From: Epiperipatus broadwayi
Lineage: Eukaryota > Onychophora > Udeonychophora > Euonychophora > Peripatidae
Length of the DNA: 64,000 nucleotides
NCBI GenBank assembly: GCA_028023455.1
Contig: JAQFVV010000181.1
Location: 2,318,089-2,382,088, forward strand
Direction: 5' to 3'
This document shows positions 45,536-57,643 of this stretch, piece by piece (position 1 is the stretch's first letter; every line of letters starts with the position of its first letter). The notes beneath the pieces were generated by a model. That model was not told the origin of the DNA. It saw nothing but the letters and a program-made list of their open reading frames with translations, and ran no database searches. Made by a program: the position numbers and the translations under genes.

Positions 45536-45635
45536 CTCTCCTGTTCCAAAAGAAGCTGTCAATGACAATACTGAGAGAGGAGAAAATACTACAGAGCCAG
45601 AGAAAAAAAATAGATTTTCAGCAAGGCTTACTTGA
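45536..45635 (+). pseudogene. Distal tail of the Gypsy pol remnant
   Basis: An acidic and basic low-complexity tail (PVPKEAVNDNTERGENTTEP, then KKNRFSARLT and stop) resembles the variable C terminus that follows Gypsy integrase. It is continuous with the pre-SINE frame once the target duplication is taken into account. Confidence 0.4.
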
Positions 45636-46922
45636 GTGTGGAGAAGACAGTTAAAGCTATGAGACTATGATATAAATAGAACTGAATTCCAGAGTCTATT
45701 CCTCTACTATTTCACTAAGCCATGCAGGACAGTTTCTACAATTAAAGTAAAAAGATTATATTTAAACCTAAAAAATTTACTCCACCATCTATTAAAAAAG
45801 ATGTGAAAATTATTAATGAATATATTATTGCCGCATCTAATATTTCACATATAATCTCTAAATTCTTGCCTATTCATAACAATTTATTTTAACATTTAGT
45901 CCCTTCACTAAACATCACAATATCTCTGAATGGTTAATAAACTTATCTCTATTCCAGTACCAACAAATTCAGAAATGCATAACGATTTTAAAATTTGTTT
46001 TATCGCAATCACTTCATCATTCCTCTTATTAACAGTCTATTTAATTGTCCACTAAAATAAGAACTGATCAACTGCAATCAGAATCAATTTATTCCTCTAA
46101 TTACAAAAAGGAAATTTGTGTTTTCATTTTTATTAAAATAGTAGAATCATTTATCAAGAATAAACTCCAATCTTTTATCTTCACCTCTATCTTCCAGTTC
46201 AATTTTTAAAAAAATGGAGACCTCTACTCACTTTGTTTTTAACATTAAGATTGTAAATAATCATGTAAAATGGGTGTGTCAATTGTAGTTTACTTGATAT
46301 TATATTAGCTTTCAGTATAGTTTTATACCTAAACTTCTTTAGTTATTCCCTCTTTTTATTTTATCATCAACTTAATCTCTTACATGGACTCTTTCTGTGC
46401 TGGAGTGCAGGGAGTACTATGCACCTGGGCAACACACAAGAACAGCACAAATGACTGACCTTAATAAAAAATTTAAATCAATAGATGTTTAAACGAATAA
46501 TTTTTTTAAAAAATGGATGCTTCAATACTAGATTTTGCGGCTGTTAATTGATTATTAATTTTATTATAGGTGTTATTTATATGTTTGTAATATTTTATCG
46601 GTGGTCTGTGATTATGTACTTATGCTGTTTTCCACACAGAGAATCTTATTGTATTTGGAGTTGTTTTGACACCACTTTTATTATACAGCCAATATTATAG
46701 TCTAATTAACATATGCTGCAAAATTGCTGTGGAAAGTCATCTAACAAATGATTCACTAATCAACCTTCTATTGTTATGACGACTTTTTTTGAAAATTTAG
46801 GCAATATAATTTTGCATAGATTCATGGAATAGATTTGCAAGACCTACATAACATAAAGATTCACATTTTCTTAAATATGATTTTTTTTTTACAGTACAGG
46901 CTTTTTCATACCTACATTTCTA
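45636..46922. other. Unassigned sequence
   Basis: No long frames. A slightly less AT-rich patch near 46380-46460 has no recognisable identity. Could contain the 3' end of the same Gypsy copy, but no LTR was seen. Confidence 0.35.
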
Positions 46923-47325
46923 TATGTAATATATAGGGGGTTTGAACTCAGACTTTCACATAACCCTCAACCATCCATGCTATCTCATACCACTGATACA
47001 CTTGATCACACACATGTTGAAAAGATAAATAATCACCAATATACATATTTCATGCTAAACCTGCACCCATCAGTTGGTCCAGATTATCATCTCCATACAT
47101 ATATACAATCAAAGCTCAGCTTATATTAAGATAGCCAATCTTCATGCTTTAATGGGCAGGCTTCAAACCACTCCACCCCACAACTCTTCAGCCATCCACT
47201 TCATTGAAATTCTGCTGATGGAACACTCAAAGCCCATCATAATGCCAACCTTATCATCCTACCATGTTGGTGGATGGTTGATGGTCGTGTGGAAGTCTGA
47301 ATTAAAACCCCTATATATTATCTTA
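46923..47325. repeat. FB2 foldback element
   Basis: Ends TGTAATATATAGGGGGTTTG and the complementary AACCCCTATATATTATCTTA. Internal FB2 blocks CAGACTTTCACA and AATAATCACCAATATACATA are present in the left half. The right half is diverged outside the terminal block, so it is not a full palindrome. Confidence 0.8.
47043..47100 (-). ncRNA. Hammerhead-like motif (FB2), A9 changed
   Basis: Minus strand: CTGATGG (A9 replaced by G), helix II GTGC..GCAT with loop AGGTTTA, GAAA, AT-ATGT-AT helix III, A17, helix I ACCAA/TTGGT. One core change, likely inactive. Confidence 0.55.
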
Positions 47326-47931
47326 AATAATAAAATGTTTACTGGATTTATAATTGACAACTCTACAAAAAGTCATCCCCCCAACTCTCTGTTTTCCAAT
47401 CACTTACATTAACTTTTTTTTGGTCAAATTAAAAATCAATCGCTTGGCATCTCCATTTCTTCTGTCAATTTTATTAGAAGTTTATTTCTTATATAAATGG
47501 TTAGTGATCTTTGTTTCATTAAGAAAATCTTCTCAAAAATTGTACAATCTTTGATATCTATACTATTTAGTAATCTTTTCATTTTAATTATCAAGATCAA
47601 TTCAAATGTTTTAGGATTATCCTTATACTTCTTTTCAATCTACTAAGATTTACCAGTCAGAGATGCCTTTTAACATTCTCAGTTTTTAAAAATTTAGTTA
47701 TTATATCTTTTCATTCATTAAAGATGTTCGATTTCTCCACTCTAAGTTATTTTGGAATCTATAATTGTAACATATTTCCATTTTAACTTACATAAATGTA
47801 TTAATGTTATTTATAATGTTATAAATATTTATACAATTATACAAAACTTTGTTACATTATATTCACAGTTGTACTATTTTCTAATCACAACAAATTAATC
47901 AAAAATACTTAAATATATATCTAAATTTGTT
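47326..47931. other. AT-rich DNA, nothing recognised
   Basis: Open frames at the left edge run out of the FB2 end. The rest is T-rich without structure. Confidence 0.4.
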
Positions 47932-48059
47932 CATCTTTCTCTTTTTTTTTCATGTGGCAGAGCATCAGCCGGGAAGCGAACCCGCGAACCCGGGACAACT
48001 GCTTGTAAGGCAGCTGTGCTGATCTCTCGACCACAACGCTTGACATCTTTCTCTTTTTT
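47932..48059 (-). mobile_element. tRNA-derived SINE with 16-bp target duplication
   Basis: CATCTTTCTCTTTTTT stands at 47932-47947 and 48044-48059. Minus strand body: TCAAGCGTTGTGGTCGAGAG (A box), anticodon arm GCTGC-CTTACAA-GCAGT with TAC in the anticodon position, B box GGTTCGCTTCC, CGGCTGATGCTCTGCCACAT, A-rich end. Same subfamily as the 33.8-kb and 45.4-kb copies. Confidence 0.9.
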
Positions 48060-48534
48060 GTATGTGAAAGTTTTGAAATGGCAAACATTTTGATTTGCTC
48101 TAAATACATTACATTTTTCTTTTTTTATTTATTATCTATAAACAAATCATTAAAAAAAAAATTAAATATTAACAGTTAGAGACTTTTGTTTCTCTTCTAT
48201 AATAAATTAGAAAAAGATAAAAATTAGAAATAAACCTTTTATGCAATTGATATTTATGTAGTTACATGAAGTCTTATTTTATTATGTTCACTCCTATAGA
48301 TTCTGACTTCCATTGAACCCATTTAATTTTTGGTTATAAATTATTTATTTTAAATACAAAAATTAAGTGAAAAAAAAGTTCTTAATATAAAGTAAATCGA
48401 TTGTCTATATTTTATATATCGATGTATTTATTATCACATTTAACATATCTTTTTTATTTTTTCCTTTTATATATATATATTAATTACCAGTATATTAAAT
48501 ATAAGACATTAATATTTCACAATATTATCCAACA
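48060..48534. other. AT-rich DNA, nothing recognised
   Basis: Short AT run near 48470-48480. No gene or element identified. Confidence 0.4.
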
Positions 48535-48720
48535 AATATGCATTTAATTAAAACACACAAACACATATACCCACATAGTAGACAACAATATTTCACAATA
48601 TTTTCTAAAAAATTTACGTTCAAAACCCACAGACACTTACACATATGGGTGCATGTATTTATGTGTTTTAAACATATCTTTATTGAACAATATTGTGAAA
48701 TACTGTTGCCTTATAAATGT
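48535..48720. repeat. Imperfect inverted repeat
   Basis: AACAATATTTCACAATATT near 48585 pairs with AATATTGTGAAATACTGTT near 48690. AAAACACACAAACACATATA near 48550 pairs with a TATTTATGTGTTTT segment near 48657. AT-rich, with no motif of known function. Confidence 0.6.
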
Positions 48721-49068
48721 CTATATGTCATATAATATGAGAAACTCCATAAAAAATAATCCGTACTTGGTAACAAGAAATAAAAAAATTAGAATTAGTT
48801 AAAAGTTTTATTGGGTGCTCAAGGAAACTCAAATATCTAGGAATTGTTTTCATAAAATTATGAATATAATAAACAAATATATTCATATAAATAATGAATG
48901 AGGCGACGGCATCTTAATTTTTTACTATGGGATGACAAAAATATATAAAAGAAACATTTATTTTTAAAATAATAATCATAGAAAATAGAGTCACCTATGA
49001 AACTGAACCATGGTTTTACACAAAGAAAAAGTTGGATTTTTCGAAAAAAAGAATAAACACTTTTGTAG

Positions 49069-50581
49069 TGTAACGAGATAGCGTTACATCGATATTAAAC
49101 CTAGGAAACATCGCACACACACACCCCAGCAAGCAACCTAAAACACTCGTGATTTGTTTTCATAACCTGTAATAGTTTTTTTTCCGCTCATAAAATACAT
49201 TTATAAAATATAGATAGTGAACGTCCAAGTAAATGATTATAGCTTTCAGGTAATAAAATTTAATAAAATAGCCTTCGCGAAGAAATGATAAAGGAAATAT
49301 AATTTACTCTTAGAAATAATAAATATAATTTGCTCTCCTAAATAATAAAATATAATTGTCACTCGAAGACGCCACGGGGTAATTAAATATGTTCATTTTA
49401 GAATTATAATGTTAACTAAAGTAAAACTTATAGAAAAGATTTGAGGAAAAGATTAAATGCTCGACTTCTAAATTTAATACAGCTTGTATTGTTCTTGTAA
49501 AACACACGCACACACGCATGCACTCGAGGTGTGAAGAAGTAAGGTTGGTAAGAGTAAGATTGCAATGAAAGATTGTCTCGAAATAAATATTGCCTTTAGC
49601 ACAAGGATTGAGGAACAGTTACCTCAAACACGGACCTGAACGGCAGCTCCAGGAACACGGAACTCTGGGGGTAGATTGGATCCTCCGATAAGGATCACCC
49701 GGTATAAATATCAGTTAAAAACTATTCAAAAAAATCCAATCTGTTTATTATTAGTGTAGTTCAAACTTTGAGCTGTTCTTTTTATTCTGAACCACCCCAT
49801 GCTTATTTTTATCCCAATGCTTATGCTTTTTATTTTATCAAGATAGTTGTTCTGAAATAACGTATATTATTCTTCCGCATTCAAGATGATCACTACGAAA
49901 TTAATATTAAGAGCGTCGACTGTCATGAGGGGCTAATAAACCCTTCAGTGACTGATCGGCGCTCCGCTACTAATTATCTCCGAAGCTATGAAATTACAAT
50001 AACATCGTCGTGTGAAGTTAATGCTCCCGATAACAAAAAATCATGTTCCAAGAGATACCCAAACTCGTCCAGACCATCCAATACTCGTTATAAGCAAACG
50101 GACCACTCCAGCCACGGAAACCAAATCAAATCCTAGGTAAATATGTTTTATATTATGTTCACTCACTCACTTTATAAACTCGTAAGGAAATCTCGTAAGT
50201 AACCAACCTAAGTAAACAAATCTTAAACTTTCCTCGTCATCTTAACTTATCTTAGTCATAGAACTTTGTAAACATGAACTTTGAACTTTAGTGAATCTAA
50301 GGAAAAATAATATATTGTCTCAAATAGAAAGGAACTTTATTCCGATATTCACATTGTGCTATGTTTAATTATGATTCTCTGTGAGCGTGAATGTATGTGC
50401 GTGTGTGCAATAAACCAAATTAATAATGTTTCTTTTCACATTTAATAAATTTATTCAATATTTAACCAAGTCGAGCATTTCTCAAATCTTTTCATACACT
50501 TAAAATCGTAGTTTATTTAATCTTTAATAATTCACCGTTGAAATATGTTTAGTTAAGTTTAAATTTCATTTCAATTTGTTT
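49069..50581 (+). repeat. Left LTR, truncated by the gap
   Basis: The first 1513 bases of the LTR. About a dozen single-base differences separate it from the other two copies, such as an ATG in place of ACA near 49565 and a shorter A run near 49728. Contains a GATCCT...AGGATC hairpin just before a TATAAATA box (49703-49710) and an AATAAA near 50409. The 62-codon frame at 49948-50136 is present in all LTR copies, but this does not show coding. Confidence 0.85.
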
Positions 50582-51081
50582 NNNNNNNNNNNNNNNNNNN
50601 NNNNNNNNNNNNNNNNNNNNNNNNNNNNNNNNNNNNNNNNNNNNNNNNNNNNNNNNNNNNNNNNNNNNNNNNNNNNNNNNNNNNNNNNNNNNNNNNNNNN
50701 NNNNNNNNNNNNNNNNNNNNNNNNNNNNNNNNNNNNNNNNNNNNNNNNNNNNNNNNNNNNNNNNNNNNNNNNNNNNNNNNNNNNNNNNNNNNNNNNNNNN
50801 NNNNNNNNNNNNNNNNNNNNNNNNNNNNNNNNNNNNNNNNNNNNNNNNNNNNNNNNNNNNNNNNNNNNNNNNNNNNNNNNNNNNNNNNNNNNNNNNNNNN
50901 NNNNNNNNNNNNNNNNNNNNNNNNNNNNNNNNNNNNNNNNNNNNNNNNNNNNNNNNNNNNNNNNNNNNNNNNNNNNNNNNNNNNNNNNNNNNNNNNNNNN
51001 NNNNNNNNNNNNNNNNNNNNNNNNNNNNNNNNNNNNNNNNNNNNNNNNNNNNNNNNNNNNNNNNNNNNNNNNNNNNNNNNN
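50582..51081. other. Assembly gap of exactly 500 N
   Basis: A fixed-length placeholder joining two contigs inside an LTR. The true distance is unknown and may be negative (overlap). Frames drawn across it have no meaning. Confidence 0.99.
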
Positions 51082-53170
51082 GTAACGAGATAGCGTTACA
51101 TCGATATTAAACCTAGGAAACATCACACACACACACCCCAGCAAGCAACCTAAAACACTCGTAATTTGTTTTCATAACCTGTAATAGTTTTTTTTCCTCT
51201 CATAAAATACATTTATAAAATATAGATAGTAAACGTCCAAGTAAATGATTATAGCTTTCAGGTAATAAAATTTAATAAAATAGCCTTCGCGAAGAAATGA
51301 TAAAGGAAATATAATTTACTCTTAGAAATAATAAATATAATTTGCTCTCCTAAATAATAAAATATAATTGTCACTCGAAGACGCCACGGGGTAATTAAAT
51401 ATGTTCATTTTAGAATTATAATGTTAACTAAAGTAAAACTTATAGAAAAGATTTGAGGAAAAGATTAAATGCTCGACTTCTAAATTTAATACAGCTTGTA
51501 TTGTTCTTGTAAAACACACGCACACACGCATGCACTCGAGGTGTGAAGAAGTAAGGTTGGTAAGAGTAAGATTGCAACAAAAGATTGTCTCGAAATAAAT
51601 ATTGCCTTTAGCACAAGGATTGAGGAACAGTTACCTCAAACACGGACCTGAACGGCAGCTCCAGGAACACGGAACTCTGGGGGTAGATTGGATCCTCCGA
51701 TAAGGATCACCCGGTATAAATATCAGTTAAAAACTATTCAAAAAAAAATCCAATCTGTTTATTATTATTGTAGTTCAAACTTTGAGCTGTTCTTTTTATT
51801 CTGAACCACCCCATGCTTATTTTTATCCCAATGCTTATGCTTTTTATTTTATCAAGATAGTTGTTCTGAAATAACGTATATTATTCTTCCGCATTCAAGA
51901 TGATCACTACGAAATTAATATTAAGAGCGTCGACTGTCATGAGGGGCTAATAAACCCTTCAGTGACTGATCGGCGCTCCGCTACTAATTATCTCCGAAGC
52001 TATGAAATTACAATAACATCGTCGTGTGAAGTTAATGCTCCCGATAACAAAAAATCATGTTCCAAGAGATACCCAAACTCGTCCAGACCATCCAATACTC
52101 GTTATAAGCAAGCGGACCACTCCAGCCACGGAAACCAAATCAAATCCTAGGTAAATATGTTTTATATTATGTTCACTCACTCACTTTATAAACTCGTAAG
52201 GAAATCTCGTAATTAACCAACCTAAGTAAACAAATCTTAAACTTTCCTCGTCATCATAACTTATCTTAGTCATAGAACTTTGTAAACATGAACTTTGAAC
52301 TTTAGTGAATCTAAGGAAAAATAATATATTTTCTCAAATAGAAAGGAACTTTATTCCGATATTCACATTGTGCTATGTTTAATTATGATTCTCTGTGAGC
52401 GTGAATGTATGTGCGCGTGTGCAATAAACCAAATTAATAATGTTTCTTTTCACATTTAATAAATTTATTCAATATTTAACCAAGTCGAGCATTTCTCAAA
52501 TCTTTTCATACACTTAAAATCGTAGTTTATTTAATCTTTAATAATTCACCGTTGAAATATGTTTAGTTAAGTTTAAATTTCATTTCAATTTGTTTCTTTA
52601 TGAATTATGTCAACATCGTGCCGTAAGTCACGATGTTTCTTATTTAACCTTAGTTAAGATAGATGTAAGAGCGGGCGGGTCTATAATCAATCGAAGTAAA
52701 CGTCAAATAATTATGTTATATACGATATGTCGGGGGGATGAACTTGTAAGCCTAGTGTTCGGGGCGTAAACGAACCACCGCATTGGTCAGTGACAACCAA
52801 TAAATGAATCTTATGCTGTAGTCGACTAATTAGAAAACCAAGCTGATTCTTCATTAGCGGACGGTGCGTCTTTTCCGGGAGGAGTCGTCCTCGAAATAAC
52901 TATATTGCGGCCTTGAGTTATCTATTGGTCTATGCTGGGAGTTTGAGCTAGTGGGCGGGATTTGACTCCGAAGTCGTTTTGACATGACGTAAGGTGATGC
53001 GAGTAATTAAAATCCAATTAAATAATCGTATCTGGCGCCCCCTTGTGTGGATAGCTAATAACTATCGATATGAGTAAACAAATAAAACTTTACGCTATGT
53101 CAGGTTTATTTCGGAGCCCTCGATCTCTTGTGCCGGGTTGTCGAATGACCAAACCAGCCAGCCGGTTACA
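51082..53170 (+). repeat. LTR copy next to gag (assembled 5' LTR)
   Basis: Starts one base into the LTR (GTAACGAG directly after the gap) and ends CCGGTTACA. TATAAATA at 51715-51722 and AATAAA at 52423-52428 fit promoter and polyadenylation signals. I saw no difference from the right LTR in the first 1.5 kb, but about seven differences in the last 575 bases. Confidence 0.9.
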
Positions 53171-53191
53171 TTGGCGCTTCCAACGTGAGGC
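53171..53191 (+). promoter_or_regulatory. Primer-binding site
   Basis: TTGGCGCTTCCAACGTGAGG directly follows the LTR. It resembles the tRNA-Lys type site TGGCGCCCAACGTGGGG with a two-base insertion, so a Lys-like tRNA primer is likely. Confidence 0.6.
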
Positions 53192-53546
53192 TAGTATAAA
53201 TGACGCTTCTAAACAGAAAGATAAAGCAAATCTAGATACTAGCAAAAGCGGCCGAACCTGGGAGAAGACGCGGAAATGTTTATGTAAACAAAAAACTTGA
53301 ACAAAAAAAAAAAACAAACGGAACAAAAACGCAGCGATTCTTAAACATCGCAAATCTGTAAACAAAACATCGGGAACCGGAGCAAAATAAACAAAATAAA
53401 TAAAACATAGCAGGAGATAAAGGAGCAGACGCCGATCAGTCGCTGTCACCATAAAACGAATAAAATCAAAAGTAAAAAGAACCACATTCCTGTAAACAGT
53501 AGCGACAAAAGTCAGAACAGGACAAAGATAAAGTAAATATTAAATC
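53192..53546 (+). other. Gag leader
   Basis: 355-base leader between the primer site and gag, A-rich with several A runs (near 53305-53315). Presumably 5' untranslated RNA with packaging and dimerisation signals; none can be named from sequence. Confidence 0.5.
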
Positions 53547-54701
53547 ATGGAAGAAGAGACAAATGAAAGCATGTGGGAACAGACGGGAGAAAGTCCCATC
53601 CAATTTAAAAAACAGGATACGCAGAATGAAGGGGATATCAAAACCCTAATAAGGATGATGACGCAAATGATGGCCGAAATGAGGGAAGATAGAGAAGAGC
53701 GGAGAAGAGAGAGGGAAGAGTTCAGAGAGGAGATAAGGCAACTACTCGGGGGAAAGGAAAGGAAGCCAGAAGAGGACAAAGGGGACGAGAGTAGTTTAAC
53801 CCAAGTAAAGGAAGAGTTAACCCAGAATGCGTTGGAGACGGACAGGACGAAGGCAGACCTGAGGGAGCTAAAGGAGAAAGTTGAGATCCTAACGGAGGAC
53901 GTAGGAAAGGGCGAGAGACATCAGGACGTGATAAAAGAAGCGATCAGGCAGACTGAAGAGGTGTGTCATGAAATTAGGCAACAACAGGACGAGGTCCGAG
54001 AGACAATGGGGGAGTGGGGACAGAGAATTCAAAGGATTGAAGCCGACCAGGGGCATGGGAATATGAGTAGAAGGATGGAAGAGATGGAGAAGAGATGGGA
54101 AAGGCAGATGTCGCAACGGGACACAAGTCATGTATGGGCGGAGAGGCAGATGAAAATCGAAATATTTAGGGCCGGGATGAACGAAAACCCGATGGACCAC
54201 CTCGAAAGCGTCAGGAATCTGTTTCGAGAGCCGACGGAGAGAGAACCAGACCGAGTAAATATTGCGAGCGGCTACTTACAGGGCCCAGCGAGAGACTGGT
54301 GGAGGACGCTGGAGTTTAAACCCCGGTCATATGAGGAGTATAAAGAGGAAGTCTTGCGGTGTTTCTGGAACACAGCACGCCAGGAGGGGACTTATTTTAG
54401 GATCACCAGGGAGAAGTATGGGGGAAGGCCCAATGAGACGGCCACACAATTTTATTATAGGCAGGTGGCGAGCCTTCAACAATTGCCTGCATACCCTATG
54501 ACAGAGATGCAGATCATATCGATAATCAGACACAATATGCCGACCACCCTAAGACGCATGATGCTGGGAAGGGATTGCAAAGGAATCCATGAAATGGGGG
54601 AATTGGTCGCGAAATTCGAACAAGAAGAGGGAATAGGGGGGCCGATGGAGGGGTCTAGTAATGAACACCCCAGAAAACGTGTACCACCGGACCGATACTA
54701 G
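53547..54701 (+). CDS. Retrotransposon Gag (coiled coil plus capsid), 384 aa
   Basis: Intact frame. Residues 1-30 are acidic. Residues about 30-215 are a highly charged coiled coil (MMAEMREDREERRREREEFR type). From about 215 a capsid-like Gag domain follows: FRAGMNENPMDHLESVRNLF, then LQGPARDWWRTLEF, FWNTARQEGTYFRITREKYG and TATQFYYRQVASLQQLPAYP, the usual W-W and Y-x-x-R layout of Ty3/Gypsy Gags. The C terminus (GGPMEGSSNEHPRKRVPPDRY) lacks a CCHC knuckle. Much richer in G+C than its flanks, and undamaged, so young or selected. The start ATG follows an AAATC context after 350 bases of leader. Confidence 0.92.
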   Translation: MEEETNESMWEQTGESPIQFKKQDTQNEGDIKTLIRMMTQMMAEMREDREERRREREEFREEIRQLLGGKERKPEEDKGDESSLTQVKEELTQNALETDRTKADLRELKEKVEILTEDVGKGERHQDVIKEAIRQTEEVCHEIRQQQDEVRETMGEWGQRIQRIEADQGHGNMSRRMEEMEKRWERQMSQRDTSHVWAERQMKIEIFRAGMNENPMDHLESVRNLFREPTEREPDRVNIASGYLQGPARDWWRTLEFKPRSYEEYKEEVLRCFWNTARQEGTYFRITREKYGGRPNETATQFYYRQVASLQQLPAYPMTEMQIISIIRHNMPTTLRRMMLGRDCKGIHEMGELVAKFEQEEGIGGPMEGSSNEHPRKRVPPDRY

Positions 54702-55553
54702 CCAATAGGACGGAGGAAAAACGAGTTGACGACCAGGGATAGCATAAGGACAATATTCAAGGGAACGCACAGGGGAAATAGATGCCACAAACCGGGAATA
54801 ACCTAGGACATGAATCGGAATATGACATTGGATAATAAAAAAAAATAAAAATAAAAAAAAAAAAAAAAGGGGGGGATGACTAATCCCAGCCTTGGGAATA
54901 ACACCGAACAGATCAAACGTTCGCAAAGCAGCCTCTAGCCTATAGAACCAACGTGTTGGCGGATCGACCGGAGAATACCCTGCAAATCCAGGAGACGGCT
55001 GGCACATGAAGGGCTCAACCTCAGTGCGGGAAATCATACAAACCATTTCGTTAGAGTTCGCGCTAGCTCACTTCCCAAACGTTGTTATTGCTGGGCGAGT
55101 CAGACTTTCCGAAACCGTAGATCGAGATCAATCGTATTCTGTATCGGGGACTTCGGAAAAGTCCATCCCCATACCGCCCGTTAGGGATGCACGAGACCCA
55201 TTGGCCATAGTCGTCAATCGTGACATACCCTAGATTACCAAATAGTGTTATTGTATTTCTTCCGTTAAGAGTCGTTTAAAGGGGAAGTCTGACCGCAGAG
55301 CAGTTGATCCAAATTTTAAGGGAAGGCGGAGCCGCAGACAAACGGCCGGAATAGCCGTCATAAGGGGAACAGTATCGCACGAAGGAAAAGGGGACGTTGG
55401 GTCGATTCGTTGGACGCTGCACACACAAAAAAAAAAAAAAAAAAAAAAGGGGGGGATTAAGGGAACATGTAATGCCAGAGGGCCGAATAACTTCGCTCAC
55501 TCAGAGCTAAAACCCGCAGCATCGGATTTTACTCTACACCGGGCGGGGAGATA
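54702..55553 (+). other. Post-gag internal region without pol
   Basis: 852 bases with no retroviral enzyme domain. A 75-codon frame (55006-55233) has no recognised motif. Two identical tracts of A8 or longer, then G7-AT, lie at 54869-54875 and 55449-55455 (G positions), exactly 580 bases apart. A GGGCGGGGAGAT stretch directly before the right LTR is the likely polypurine tract. Confidence 0.6.
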
Positions 55554-57643
55554 TGTAACGAGATAGCGTTACATCGATATTAAACCTAGGAAACATCACA
55601 CACACACACCCCAGCAAGCAACCTAAAACACTCGTAATTTGTTTTCATAACCTGTAATAGTTTTTTTTCCTCTCATAAAATACATTTATAAAATATAGAT
55701 AGTAAACGTCCAAGTAAATGATTATAGCTTTCAGGTAATAAAATTTAATAAAATAGCCTTCGCGAAGAAATGATAAAGGAAATATAATTTACTCTTAGAA
55801 ATAATAAATATAATTTGCTCTCCTAAATAATAAAATATAATTGTCACTCGAAGACGCCACGGGGTAATTAAATATGTTCATTTTAGAATTATAATGTTAA
55901 CTAAAGTAAAACTTATAGAAAAGATTTGAGGAAAAGATTAAATGCTCGACTTCTAAATTTAATACAGCTTGTATTGTTCTTGTAAAACACACGCACACAC
56001 GCATGCACTCGAGGTGTGAAGAAGTAAGGTTGGTAAGAGTAAGATTGCAACAAAAGATTGTCTCGAAATAAATATTGCCTTTAGCACAAGGATTGAGGAA
56101 CAGTTACCTCAAACACGGACCTGAACGGCAGCTCCAGGAACACGGAACTCTGGGGGTAGATTGGATCCTCCGATAAGGATCACCCGGTATAAATATCAGT
56201 TAAAAACTATTCAAAAAAAAATCCAATCTGTTTATTATTATTGTAGTTCAAACTTTGAGCTGTTCTTTTTATTCTGAACCACCCCATGCTTATTTTTATC
56301 CCAATGCTTATGCTTTTTATTTTATCAAGATAGTTGTTCTGAAATAACGTATATTATTCTTCCGCATTCAAGATGATCACTACGAAATTAATATTAAGAG
56401 CGTCGACTGTCATGAGGGGCTAATAAACCCTTCAGTGACTGATCGGCGCTCCGCTACTAATTATCTCCGAAGCTATGAAATTACAATAACATCGTCGTGT
56501 GAAGTTAATGCTCCCGATAACAAAAAATCATGTTCCAAGAGATACCCAAACTCGTCCAGACCATCCAATACTCGTTATAAGCAAGCGGACCACTCCAGCC
56601 ACGGAAACCAAATCAAATCCTAGGTAAATATGTTTTATATTATGTTCACTCACTCACTTTATAAACTCGTAAGGAAATCTCGTAATTAACCAACCTAAGT
56701 AAACAAATCTTAAACTTTCCTCGTCATCATAACTTATCTTAGTCATAGAACTTTGTAAACATGAACTTTGAACTTTAGTGAATCTAAGGAAAAATAATAT
56801 ATTTTCTCAAATAGAAAGGAACTTTATTCCGATATTCACATTGTGCTATGTTTAATTATGATTCTCTGTGAGCGTGAATGTATGTGCGCGTGTGCAATAA
56901 ACCAAATTAATAATGTTTCTTTTCACATTTAATAAATTTATTCAATATTTAACCAAGTCGAGCATTTCTCAAATCTTTTCATACACTTAAAATCGTAGTT
57001 TATTTAATCTTTAATAATTCACCGTTGAAATATGTTTAGTTAAGTTTAAATTTCATTTCAATTTGTTTCTTTATGAATTATGTCAACATCGTGCCGTAAG
57101 TCACGATGTTTCTTATTTAACCTTAGTTAAGATAGATTTAAGAGCGGGCGGGTCTATAATCAATCGAAGTAAACGTCAAATAATTATGTTATATACGATA
57201 TGTCGGGGGGATGAACTTGTAAGCCTAGTGTTCGGGGCGTAAACGAACCACCGCATTCGTCAGTGACAACCAATAAATGAATCTCATGCGGTGATCGACT
57301 AATTAGAAAACCAAGCTGATTCTTCATTAGCGGACGGTGCGTCTTTTCCGGGAGGAGTCGTCCTCGAAATAACTATATTGCGGCCTTGAGTTATCTATTG
57401 GTCTATGCTGGGAGTTTGAGCTAGTGGGCGGGATTTGACTCCGAAGTCGTTTTGACATGACGTAAGGTGATGCGAGTAATTAAAATCCAATTAAATAATC
57501 GTATCTGGCGCCCCCTTGTGTGGATAGCTAATAACTATCGATATGAGTAAACAAATAAAACTTTACGCTATGTCAGGTTTATTTCGGAGCCCTCGATCTC
57601 TTGTGCCGGGTTGTCGAATCACCAAACCAGCCAGCCGGTTACA
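55554..57643 (+). repeat. Right LTR, complete (2090 bp)
   Basis: TGTAACGAGATAGCGTTACA start (its first 20 bases form a TGTAACG/CGTTACA hairpin) and CCGGTTACA end. TATAAATA at 56188-56195. The host flank resumes with GTAG at 57644, matching the left flank. Confidence 0.92.

Noticed and set aside
49948-50136. 62-codon conserved protein present three times
   Set aside because: It lies inside the LTR, so its repetition follows from LTR duplication and gives no sign of coding selection.
50566-51144. Long frames across the N-run
   Set aside because: Made of unknown bases; no information.
53090-54533. Minus-strand frames over the gag gene
   Set aside because: Shadows of the purine-rich gag strand.
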